This document shows positions 35,822-43,867 of a DNA stretch of 64,000 nucleotides, piece after piece (position 1 is the stretch's first letter; each line of letters starts with the position of its first letter). The stretch lies in contig JAJYWB010000026.1 of NCBI GenBank assembly GCA_021791715.1, positions 1 through 64,000 of the forward strand, written 5' to 3'. A program made the position numbers and the translations under genes. The notes below the pieces were generated by a model. That model was not told where the DNA came from. It made no database searches and worked only from the letters and a program-made list of their open reading frames with translations. This DNA is from Planctomycetota bacterium. GTDB lineage: Bacteria; Planctomycetota; Planctomycetia; Isosphaerales; Isosphaeraceae.

Positions 35822-36016
35822 TCACTTCATCCAAAACCAAGCATAGCCAAGGATTTCTCGCTCTTCAATAAACCGCCCAGTTTGTGAGCGAAAATCGGCG
35901 CCGCATTCACCAAAACGATCGATTGTGAACGATACAACGATCCCGCGGGGATGTTTCACGCGAATTCTACCGGTTCCAACGCGTGTCCGTTGCCGAATCG
36001 CGACGGAACCGCGCAA
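35822..36016 (-). CDS. Possible small hypothetical protein
   Basis: Open frame of 64 aa ten bases downstream of the CARDB gene's stop, on the same strand. The second half reads plausibly (HPRGIVVSFTIDRFGEC, then EREILGYAWFWMK). No clear ribosome-binding site. It may be a coupled small gene or chance. Confidence 0.3.
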   Translation of the reverse strand: MRGSVAIRQRTRVGTGRIRVKHPRGIVVSFTIDRFGECGADFRSQTGRFIEEREILGYAWFWMK

Positions 36017-36025
36017 CCCGTTCGA

Positions 36026-37666
36026 TCATCTCCTTCGAATCACACGCTCGTAAGCGAGCCTTTGCGCCAAATCGGGACGATACACGCGCAATTCGGACAT
36101 TCGCTTGGTTCGCAACAACGCCTCTTCATATCGCGCCAACATCATCTTCTGACGTTGCTCCTCGATCGCCAACAGCTTCTGGGCGCGAGTTTCGGGCGTC
36201 GGCGTCGTCGTGGTCGTCGTCGTCGTCGTCGGATTGAGCGCCGCCAAAGCCGATTGAAGCTCCGAGGGAGGCAAGGTCGTCAGCGTGACCGTCCCCGATC
36301 CCCCCGTCGATTTCGCTACGCTTGATTGATTAATGATATGTTGAGGATCGGCAAGCACGACGATTTGCCCCTGAGTCAGGCTCGGCGGAATCGAACCGTC
36401 GGGAAGGTGGGTGGGAAGAGTCAGCGTTTGAATCAATTGTTGCGAATATCCCGCCTTGAGACTGTTGATCGTCGCCGATCCCAGATAGATCCCCTGGCTT
36501 GAATTGACCGTGGAATCGACGAGCGCGAACACGACGTTGAAAGCCCCCGCGTCGGCCTTGCCGGCGTTCTGGATCGTCGTCGTCACCTGGAACGGCTGAC
36601 CCCACGAGATCGGCAAGCTCGGCGCCTGCACCGAGGGAACCTCAAGCTCGGGAAGCGCCCCCTGCGCGAGCGTCGAGTTCGCCCCGGGGCCGATATAAAG
36701 CGACGCTTGATCGTAACCCATGCCTTGTGTCGGGAAGTGCGGATACCACGCGTTCGTCACATATCCCGTATCGGGGACGATCGAGATCGTGAACGCGGTC
36801 GTCGAGCTTCCCAACAAAACGGGAGGGCCTTCGGGAAGCGTGATCGTTTGTTGAAGCGTGATCGATTGACCCGCGGGAATCGCGGGAACGTTGATCGTTC
36901 CGATCGTCACGTCGGTTCCCGAACCGGGTGAATCTCCCGCCGGGGTCAGAATGATGCTCGCCTGTGTGGCGGGAGCGTTCCCCTGACCGTTGTTCGTGAT
37001 CTGCGCGGTAACCGTAACTCCCGATCCCCACACGGTTTGGTTCGGGCTCGCCGCGAACAAGGTCGGCGTCAGGTTGGCCAAAAGCTGGGGCGCGATCGTC
37101 ACCATCGACGAATCGATCCCCTGACCCAGCGGAGCGGTCGTCAGGTCGGGTCCGCTTCCGTTCCCCTGGTCGATCCGCGCGCTCAACCAAATTTGATTCG
37201 CGTTCGTACCCGGTAACGGATTGATCGGCAACTGCATGGTTTGATTATATGAATACGTTTGACCGGGTTGGAGCCCGTTGGGGATTGTGATCGTTCCCAA
37301 TTCGACCGCTCCGGGTCCGACGGTGGAACCCGTCGACGCGTAAATATCGACCCGCGCCAGATCGTTCGTCGGTTCCGTGCCGTTGTTCTGGATTGAACCG
37401 CTGACGGTGAACGTATCGCCCCAATCGAGCGTTTGGGGGATCGTGAGCGACGTTTGCACGACGTCGGGGGTTGCGGTCGCGGTCGTCGTGGCCGCCGCGA
37501 CGGCGTTCGTCGTCGCGGTTTGCGCGGTCGAAGCGTCGGCCGCGGCCGCCGCCGCCGCGGTGGTGGATAAAAGCTTGCGCTCTTCGAGCGGTTCGAAACG
37601 AAGGACCGCGGGGCCTCGCCCCCAAGCTTTGCGACGCTCCGCCGTACGACTTTTGCGCGCCGACAT
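36026..37666 (-). CDS. Surface protein with LEPR-XLL-like N-terminus and CARDB-like repeats
   Basis: 546 aa from ATG 37666 (GAGGAG eight bases upstream). The N-terminus has a basic stretch then RFEPLEERKLLS, the LEPR-XLL-type motif that marks exported planctomycete surface proteins. A run of Ala/Thr follows. Three immunoglobulin-like CARDB modules are visible, each with the pattern of WGDTFTVSGSIQNNGTEPT, GSGVTVTAQITNNGQGNAP and WGQPFQVTTTIQNAGKADAG. A Thr-rich run (nine Thr in a row) precedes a basic helical C-terminus (LAIEEQRQKMMLARYEEALL). Probably a cell-surface adhesion or matrix protein. The glycosidase-like gene just upstream carries the same type of N-terminal motif. Confidence 0.85.
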   Translation of the reverse strand: MSARKSRTAERRKAWGRGPAVLRFEPLEERKLLSTTAAAAAAADASTAQTATTNAVAAATTTATATPDVVQTSLTIPQTLDWGDTFTVSGSIQNNGTEPTNDLARVDIYASTGSTVGPGAVELGTITIPNGLQPGQTYSYNQTMQLPINPLPGTNANQIWLSARIDQGNGSGPDLTTAPLGQGIDSSMVTIAPQLLANLTPTLFAASPNQTVWGSGVTVTAQITNNGQGNAPATQASIILTPAGDSPGSGTDVTIGTINVPAIPAGQSITLQQTITLPEGPPVLLGSSTTAFTISIVPDTGYVTNAWYPHFPTQGMGYDQASLYIGPGANSTLAQGALPELEVPSVQAPSLPISWGQPFQVTTTIQNAGKADAGAFNVVFALVDSTVNSSQGIYLGSATINSLKAGYSQQLIQTLTLPTHLPDGSIPPSLTQGQIVVLADPQHIINQSSVAKSTGGSGTVTLTTLPPSELQSALAALNPTTTTTTTTTPTPETRAQKLLAIEEQRQKMMLARYEEALLRTKRMSELRVYRPDLAQRLAYERVIRRR

Positions 37667-38071
37667 GTTTACGACTCCTCCATGAATCGTCCGCTCTCGC
37701 AGCGCCGTCCGCGATCCTTGCGAACGAGCGCGTTTCACCCCATCCTGGGTTATCGCCGAGAAGATTAATCGGTCGAGCGCATTCGGTCAAGGTCGAGCGC
37801 GATGTAAACGATCGAATAGAGGTTTTTGATCCGATAATATGACGTCCGAGGATTATCGCAATGATAATATCGATCAACGGATCGTCGGTACGAAGATCGC
37901 TTGCCCAATGTTATACTGGAACAAAATCATCATTATTCATTAAGACAAAGAATCTTCTAGGCCCGGGAACGTCCGTCGCCCATGAGGCGTGCGAACGTAC
38001 CCGAGGCCTTCGTGTCGACCCACAAAAGTTCAATGATTTTTGGGGTCGTTACTGTTTGATATTCGTTCTCC
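37667..38071. other. Intergenic region upstream of the CARDB gene
   Basis: 405 bp. TTGACC near 37790 on the minus strand with an AT-rich box about 16 bases downstream is a weak promoter candidate for the CARDB gene. Nothing else seen. Confidence 0.4.
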
Positions 38072-39559
38072 TTACGCCTTCACGCTAAAAATCCCCTTGA
38101 GCTGCGAGAGGACGGTTTGGCCCGAAGAGGTCGTGACCGGAATCAGCGAATAAACCGGGTAGTCCATCGCGGCCATATATCCGCCGGCGAATTTTGTCAC
38201 CCCGGTATTCATATGATACATCACCGTGCCGTCGCGGAAATGAGACTGATCGGTGGTGTATTGCTCGAGGCCGAAGAAAAGCTCGCTGTTCGGCTCGGGC
38301 TCTTTATAACCGTTCTTGTTCGGCTCGTCGTTGAATTCGAAGATCGTGGCGCCCATCACGTTGTTCGTCGACGTCTGAAGTTGATTCACGACGATCTGCG
38401 CCTGATCCAAAACCGCTTGAGCCTGCTCGGCGCCCGTCGTTTGATAACGCGTGGTTCCCAGCTCGGTGATCAAAAGCGGAACCGTCGGCTTGTAACCGGG
38501 CCATTTATCGCTCCACGTCGATCCCGTCGGTTGTCCCGTGCTGTATTGCGTCAGCGTGTTTTGCAACTGCGCCCCGGATTGGAACATGTTCACTGAATTA
38601 AAAAACATCGAATTGAACCAGGGATATTGCGACAATCCGACGACGTCGGTCGTGAACGTTTTCGACGGGAATTGGGGCGTCGTCACGGTTCCGACGGGCA
38701 TGTATTCACCTTTTTGAGCTCCATCGGCGAAGATCTGGAACCACGAGACGGGATTCGGGTTGACGCTCGGCGGTACGTTCCCCTGATCGGCGTTGCTCAC
38801 GGGGATCGTCAGGAAGTGTTGAGGAATCTGGCCAGGAAACGCCTTCTGGAGCGCCTGTTCGAGGTTGACGACCCACCAGTCGGCGCGAGCGAGTTTCGCG
38901 GTGGCGCCGGGATCGTTTTGAATCCCGAGATCGAGTTCGTTGCCGATCGCGATCGAACCCACCGCGGGATCGAGACGACCGTTCTGGGTCACGCTCGCGA
39001 CAAACTGATCGAGTGCGATCTGAATCGACCTGGGAGCGCTATTAAATGATAACGCGGCGTTGGGATTCTGACCGTTCCACGCGTACTTATCGTTGCTGAG
39101 AAAATAATTGGAAACGGGGACGATCACCTTGAGCCCGAGCGCCTGCGCGGTATCGAGGAACGGCAGGTGCGCGTCGAACTTGCCGTCGGGCTGACCGGTC
39201 GCGGTCCTTCCCTCGCGGCTCGGCCCCCAGTTGTATAAACGAACGGTATTGAAGCCGGCGCTTTGAATCGTTTGAAGGTCGTTGCGTCCCTTGCCGTTCA
39301 CGGATCCCCAGAGGCCTTGAAAAGCCGCGGTGGCGAAATCGCTGTCTTCGAGTTGCGTCCCCGCTTTCGGGAACCAATTCGGCCAGGTGGGGTTGTACGC
39401 CGCGGCGAAAATCGGCGCACCGCCGTAGGCCAAAAGTTGACGCGATTCGAGCGCGTCGACGACCGGTCGAGCCGATCGCCCGCGTCTGCGCGCGTTCGAT
39501 CGCGTTTCGTCCTTTTGATGAATACCGTCGACCCGCGGGGTTCGTTTGCGCCAAAACAT
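38072..39559 (-). CDS. Surface GH-A-like glycoside hydrolase (glucanase-like)
   Basis: 495 aa. The start at 39559 is followed by a basic region and VDALESRQLLA, a LEPR-XLL-type export motif. The rest is a TIM barrel resembling beta-1,3-glucanase/glucanosyltransferase-like clan GH-A enzymes: FNTVRLYNWG, GLKVIVPVSNYF, acid/base Glu in IAIGNE208 and nucleophile Glu in LLITE366LGTT, with WGPSREG and NDEPNKNG along the cleft. The distance between the two Glu (158) is plausible for the clan. Predicted to cleave or rearrange beta-glucan at the cell surface. It lies upstream of the CARDB surface protein on the same strand. Confidence 0.82.
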   Translation of the reverse strand: MFWRKRTPRVDGIHQKDETRSNARRRGRSARPVVDALESRQLLAYGGAPIFAAAYNPTWPNWFPKAGTQLEDSDFATAAFQGLWGSVNGKGRNDLQTIQSAGFNTVRLYNWGPSREGRTATGQPDGKFDAHLPFLDTAQALGLKVIVPVSNYFLSNDKYAWNGQNPNAALSFNSAPRSIQIALDQFVASVTQNGRLDPAVGSIAIGNELDLGIQNDPGATAKLARADWWVVNLEQALQKAFPGQIPQHFLTIPVSNADQGNVPPSVNPNPVSWFQIFADGAQKGEYMPVGTVTTPQFPSKTFTTDVVGLSQYPWFNSMFFNSVNMFQSGAQLQNTLTQYSTGQPTGSTWSDKWPGYKPTVPLLITELGTTRYQTTGAEQAQAVLDQAQIVVNQLQTSTNNVMGATIFEFNDEPNKNGYKEPEPNSELFFGLEQYTTDQSHFRDGTVMYHMNTGVTKFAGGYMAAMDYPVYSLIPVTTSSGQTVLSQLKGIFSVKA

Positions 39560-40015
39560 AATAAAACTCCGTTGCGAATTCAGGGTGTCGACCCGGAAGG
39601 AAAGAGAGACGCCTCGGCGAATTCCGCCAAGCTTGGACGGATCGGGGCGAAGATCGATGTTTTTGGATTCGACCCAAGCGACCGAACGGTTTAACGCTTA
39701 ATAAAGTATCACGACGATCAATAAAATCAAGCGGCCGAGAGGGTTTACGTAAATTTTGAAGGCCGTGGTGATTTACGACAACATTATAGACTAGGGTAAT
39801 TAAAGAAGGCGTGCGAGGAAATCGAACGATTCGCACGCCGATTTTGGGAACGGCCCGGCATAATTTGACCGGCTTTGCGATCGGATGGAATCAATCGAGC
39901 GCATCGCGCGCGAAGGCGAACCCCCGCACGCGATTCGATCGATAAGGTTTGGATTCTGAAGATCGAGCGCACGTCGGCTCGGCGCGTTCGTTTCGACCTC
40001 GCTTGGTTTCGGCTC
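39560..40015. other. Intergenic region with a terminator
   Basis: 456 bp between the rlmI-like gene and the glycosidase gene, both on the minus strand. It holds the terminator at 39797-39839 and the promoter region of the glycosidase gene. No gene seen. Confidence 0.55.
39797..39839 (-). terminator. Rho-independent-type terminator after the rlmI-like gene
   Basis: Perfect 9-bp stem GGCGTGCGA (39808-39816) and TCGCACGCC (39831-39839) with a 14-base loop. On the minus strand the stem is followed by TTCTTTAATTA, a T-rich tract. It lies about 180 bp after the methyltransferase stop. The plus side has only GATTTT, so it works best on the minus strand. Confidence 0.6.
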
Positions 40016-41209
40016 TCATTCCACGCGGCAAATCAGGCACTTGAGGTATTCGGTATCAAGACATGAAGCGGAAATGGGATGATCGGGGGCCTGGCCGCGC
40101 TGTTCGAGAATTTGGATCGCTCGGCCCGATTGTTCGGCGACCTGCGCGATCACCTCGACAAATAAACCGCGATCGATCAACCCCGAGCACGAGCACGTGA
40201 CGAGAATCGCGTCGCGCTCCAAAACCGCGACCGCGGCGCGGTTGAGCCGAAGATAACCTTTAAGAGCGTCTTCGATTCCGTTCGGGCTCCGCGCGAATTT
40301 AGGAGGGTCGCAAATGATCATATCGAACTTTCTTCCGTCGATTCGGAAGCGTTCGAGCGCGTCGAAAGCGTCGGCGTGTTCGAAAGTCGCTTGTGCGACG
40401 CCGTTTCGTTCGGCGTTAACGCGGGCGAGTTCGATCGCGGTCGTGGAACCGTCGATTCCCAAACACGAAGCCGCTCCGCCGAGCTTGAGAGCCGCGAGGC
40501 CGAAGCCCCCCGTGTAACAGAAGACGTCAAGCACGTTTCGATTTAAAGCATACGTTGACACGGCAAGGCGGTTTTCGCGTTGATCGAGATAAAAACCGGT
40601 TTTCTGGCCGGTTCGAAGGTCGACCCGATACTCAAGGCCGTGTTCGACGATCGCGATCGGCTCGTCGGGAATCGTTCCGTGAACGACGCCGTCCTCGATT
40701 TCGAGCCCCTCTCGCTTGGCGATTCCTCGCTCGGTTCGCAGCATGATTCCCGCGGGGGACAATCGATCAATTAAGGCCTTGATGAATAATTCTTTGCGCT
40801 CGTGGATCGCCAGGCTCGTGAATTGCATAACGAGATATTGATCGAATTGATCGACGGTGAGCCCCGAGAGTCCGTCGGCCTCGCTGTAGATCAGGCGTCG
40901 GGCCGAGCGTTCGCCGCGGGTTCCAGGAAGTTTCGAGCGGAGTCCGAGGGCGGAATCGACGCGGTCGAGCCAAAAGGCTTGGTCGAGCGGCGCCTCTTCC
41001 CAGCGGTAAAGCCGCGCCTGGATCGTGCTTTTGGGGTTCCAAAGGCCGTGTGCGATAAACTTGCGTTCATGGCTGAGGACGATCACTTCGGCGCCTGGTT
41101 CGGGAGAGCCCTCGACGCGTTCGATCGAGTTCGAGAGCACCCAGGGGTGTCGCGCGTAGAAGGGACGCGCCCGGCGGGGCTTGATGATCACGCGTGCGGT
41201 GTCGTTCAT
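40016..41209 (-). CDS. RlmI-like 23S rRNA m5C methyltransferase
   Basis: 397 aa. ATG 41209 begins MNDTARVIIKPRRARPFYARHPWV, the usual start of this family; the 47 codons upstream look non-coding. An N-terminal PUA domain (residues about 5-85) and a central EEHEE-like domain precede a Rossmann methyltransferase domain (about 180-390) with SAM motif VLDVFCYTGGFGLAALKLGG and the catalytic-type motif ICDPPKFARS. RlmI methylates a cytosine of 23S rRNA using SAM; the exact site is family inference. It ends ELKCLICRVE-like (EYLKCLICRVE), the normal C-terminus. Confidence 0.87.
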   Translation of the reverse strand: MNDTARVIIKPRRARPFYARHPWVLSNSIERVEGSPEPGAEVIVLSHERKFIAHGLWNPKSTIQARLYRWEEAPLDQAFWLDRVDSALGLRSKLPGTRGERSARRLIYSEADGLSGLTVDQFDQYLVMQFTSLAIHERKELFIKALIDRLSPAGIMLRTERGIAKREGLEIEDGVVHGTIPDEPIAIVEHGLEYRVDLRTGQKTGFYLDQRENRLAVSTYALNRNVLDVFCYTGGFGLAALKLGGAASCLGIDGSTTAIELARVNAERNGVAQATFEHADAFDALERFRIDGRKFDMIICDPPKFARSPNGIEDALKGYLRLNRAAVAVLERDAILVTCSCSGLIDRGLFVEVIAQVAEQSGRAIQILEQRGQAPDHPISASCLDTEYLKCLICRVE

Positions 41210-41387
41210 GATGGATCGCGTTCGTTTGAAAGGGATTCTGGTTATCGTTTTTCGGCGAGTCGGGCCGGTTGTCGAGGACTGGGAAAAGCGTAAGATTCCA
41301 GAGAAGCGGCGGATCGGCGAATTCGGGGTCGACCGATCGGCTTCGCACACTCAAACATTTGTTCATACCGGATTAGGTCGATCGGAT

Positions 41388-41849
41388 TTACCTTCCGGCT
41401 TTGCGGCTGATCGATTCGACTTCGGCGAGGTACGCGAGGGTACGATCGAGCCTGTTTTTGAGGTGACTGACGCGGATCAGGCTTTTAACGCGGCAGAGGA
41501 GTTCGATTTTGTTGACGGGTTTGGTGAGGAAATCGTCGGCGCCGGCCTGAACGCCTCGTTCGAAGTCGGACGGCTCGTTGAGCGCGGTGACCATGAGGAT
41601 CGGCAGGTCTTTGGTCGCGGGGTTTTCCCGGACTTTGCGACAGACTTCAAAACCCGAAAGTCGAGGCATCATAACGTCGAGCAGGACGAGGTCGGGCTGG
41701 AACGATTCGATCAGCTCGAGAGTTTCGACGCCGTCGGCGGCTCCTCGAATCTCGCACGGGATGTCGGCGAGATACGCTTCGAGCAGTTCGACGTTTTGGA
41801 GGTTGTCGTCGGCGACCAGGATCTTGGGTGGATCCTGTGAATCGTCCAT
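41388..41849 (-). CDS. Single-domain response regulator
   Basis: 153 aa. A receiver domain with D14-D15, phospho-acceptor D58 (LVLLDVMMP), T88 and K110 (FLTKP), followed by about 35 residues of amphipathic helix (LIRVSHLKNRLDRTLAYL) and no output domain, similar to the first receiver of PleD-type proteins. It may act by protein-protein contact. AAAGGGCG precedes the ATG. It is divergent from the ECF sigma factor at 42127 and could modulate it; this is a contextual guess. Confidence 0.88.
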   Translation of the reverse strand: MDDSQDPPKILVADDNLQNVELLEAYLADIPCEIRGAADGVETLELIESFQPDLVLLDVMMPRLSGFEVCRKVRENPATKDLPILMVTALNEPSDFERGVQAGADDFLTKPVNKIELLCRVKSLIRVSHLKNRLDRTLAYLAEVESISRKAGR

Positions 41850-42126
41850 ACTATGCGCCCTTTAAGAGAACGAGCGATCGTCGATCGCTCGCAAGCGAGT
41901 TCCGTTTCCGATACATTGATAAGGATTGTAATCGGAACGTCGGCGGGGGGGAATCGGAATCGAAATGGGAGCGTGGCGCGGAATCGTCCGATGAATCCGG
42001 CGCGATCGGTCCAATCGAAAACTTGCCGACGTCCGTAAAGGTAGTAGAATTGGGTGTTAACTTCCGGCGAGTCCGAGGCGTCCCGGGCCGATATGACCGT
42101 CCTCCCGAACCGATGGGGATGCTGCG

Positions 42127-42717
42127 ATGCCCCTGAGAGAGATTGATCGTCAACTGATCGATCGGTGTTTGGCGCATGAACCCGGAGCGTGGAACGATTT
42201 CGTCGACCGCTACCTGGGCCTGATTTATCACGTCATTCAGCACGTGAAGCACGCGAGAAGCGTCGAGCTGAGCGAGGCCGACACCGAGGATATCGCCGCC
42301 GAGATTCTCTTGGCGATCGTCGATAACGATTACGCGGTGTTGCGGCGATTTAAAGGGAACAGCTCACTGCCGACCTATTTAACGGTCGTGGCGCGGCGAA
42401 TCTGCGTGAAGGAGACGATCAAGCGGCGCCGCGAGGCCGAGCTTGGTCATTCGACGGCGCATCGCGCGATTGTTGAAGACGATAGCAGCGAGGTTCAGGT
42501 CGAGCCGATCATCGCCGCCGAAGAGGTGGAACGGCTCCTCGCCGAGCTCCCCGAGCGCGAGGCGCAAGTCGTTCGTCTTTATCATCTTAAGTTCCTCAAT
42601 TATCGGCAGATCGGCAAGCAATTGGGGCTGCCCGAGAATTCGATCGGACCGATTTTAACGAAGGCTCGGCAGCGGTTGCGGCGTTCGGTCGATCAAAAAA
42701 GCGCGGCGCCCGGCTAA
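42127..42717 (+). CDS. ECF-type RNA polymerase sigma factor
   Basis: 196 aa. Region 2 (LIDRCLAHEPGAWNDFVDRYLG to LPTYLTVVARRICV) and region 4 (LAELPEREAQVVRLYHLKFL, YRQIGKQLGLPENSIGPILTKARQRLR) of an extracytoplasmic-function sigma-70 factor are both complete. No anti-sigma factor gene is adjacent; the nearest regulator is the divergent response regulator 277 bp away. Targets unknown. Planctomycetes carry many unusual ECF groups. Start ATG with GGGGAT about seven bases upstream. Confidence 0.88.
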   Translation: MPLREIDRQLIDRCLAHEPGAWNDFVDRYLGLIYHVIQHVKHARSVELSEADTEDIAAEILLAIVDNDYAVLRRFKGNSSLPTYLTVVARRICVKETIKRRREAELGHSTAHRAIVEDDSSEVQVEPIIAAEEVERLLAELPEREAQVVRLYHLKFLNYRQIGKQLGLPENSIGPILTKARQRLRRSVDQKSAAPG

Positions 42718-43005
42718 AAACCCCGCTCGATCGATCGTAATCCCCCGATCCGACACGAATTAGAGCGACGCGAACCGGAGCGAACGTGAACGCCAAGCGT
42801 TCACCTTGCGCATCCTCGGCGATTGAACTCGGCCCGCACGAGACGTAACTCTCATCCGAGTTCGGCTGTATTTCGGCGCAAGTTCCAGCGCGACGATCGC
42901 ATTTCGCTCGCGAATCGATCGTCATCCGAAAACAGAACCCTTTCAATAACGTTATGTTGCGTCAATTCTTCCCGGGCCGTTCAACGCCGGCACAGGGGTT
43001 GCATT

Positions 43006-43107
43006 TCAGTTTTTTCGACGCATGACGCCCCAGGCGGTTATGCCCGCGGCGTATCGTTCCGCGATCTTCTTGACGACGAAACGGACATAAGATGATTCAC
43101 CCATCAT
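43006..43107 (-). CDS. Possible 33-aa microprotein
   Basis: From ATG 43107 (or 43104) the frame reads MMGESSYVRFVVKKIAER and continues AAGITAWGVMRRKN to a stop. The composition is protein-like (amphipathic, basic end), unlike the Arg/Ser/Pro-rich extension upstream (open to 43311). No clear Shine-Dalgarno. Could be a real small protein or the tail of a decayed gene. Confidence 0.25.
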   Translation of the reverse strand: MMGESSYVRFVVKKIAERYAAGITAWGVMRRKN

Positions 43108-43564
43108 AATATGTTCGTCGCGGCGATACCGCGGTCGGTCCCTCGGCGCCGCTCGTCCCGAATCCTCGGGCGGGCGCGACGGGGATCGTTCGGTGGAAAC
43201 GGAAGCGGCGCCGGTCGAGCGCGATCTTTCCCGGCACGGTGGAGGAGGGAAAGATCGCCTCGATCGGATCTCAAAATCGAAAAGGATTCTGACATATTGA
43301 TTCATCGTCAACCGATACGATCGAACCGATCGGCGAACACGAAAGATTTTGCGCGTCTCGGCGAGATCTTGCGGCCTCCCTCCCGCGATTAGGCTCGCCT
43401 CACACCCCTTTCGCGCCCGCCCGATTCAATCTAAGATCGTCTCGAATCTGAAGTTACACCTCTGTGACGAAATCACGTGATCCGATGCGGCACGGCGATT
43501 GCATGAAAGGATCGCGTCGCGCCGAGAACGCGCGCCTTGCCACCCGCAACGGTTCCTTCCGCAA

Positions 43565-43584
43565 ACGTCTCGCCGCCGAGACGT
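43565..43584. repeat. Perfect 8-bp palindromic stem
   Basis: ACGTCTCG, four-base loop CCGC, CGAGACGT. Lies about 280 bp upstream of the SulP start. With no T-tract it is more likely an operator or RNA hairpin than a terminator. Confidence 0.6.
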
Positions 43585-43867
43585 CACTGAATCATCATGA
43601 TTTTGTGCGTTGACTTCGACTTTCCGATCGCGCGCGATCGTCGTCCTCTCGGGGCGTCCGTTTCGGCGTGCGCCGCGGGTCGGTCGGCCGAGTGCGCCGA
43701 GACGGCGCATTTCGCTCGCGTTCGCCTGCGCCGAGAGTTCCGCATCCCCCTCGTTCGCTTAAGCCGATACGGCTTCGATTCGATGTTTCGGCTTACGCCT
43801 TCGTTCGCTCTATTCCAACCGACATCGAGCTCGATCCTAGACGACCGAGAATGAAAGGAATGTTCTA

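Larger units (their letters stand above)
42718..43867. other. 1.15-kb gap with hairpin and one tiny open frame
   Basis: Longest gene-free stretch in the window. It contains an 8-bp perfect palindromic stem ACGTCTCG-CCGC-CGAGACGT at 43565-43584 (no T-run on either side) and a possible 33-aa frame at 43006-43107. The remaining frames are Arg/Ser/Pro-rich and lack ribosome-binding sites. The right end must carry the sulP promoter; TTGACT at 43609-43614 is a possible -35 without a good -10. Confidence 0.5.
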
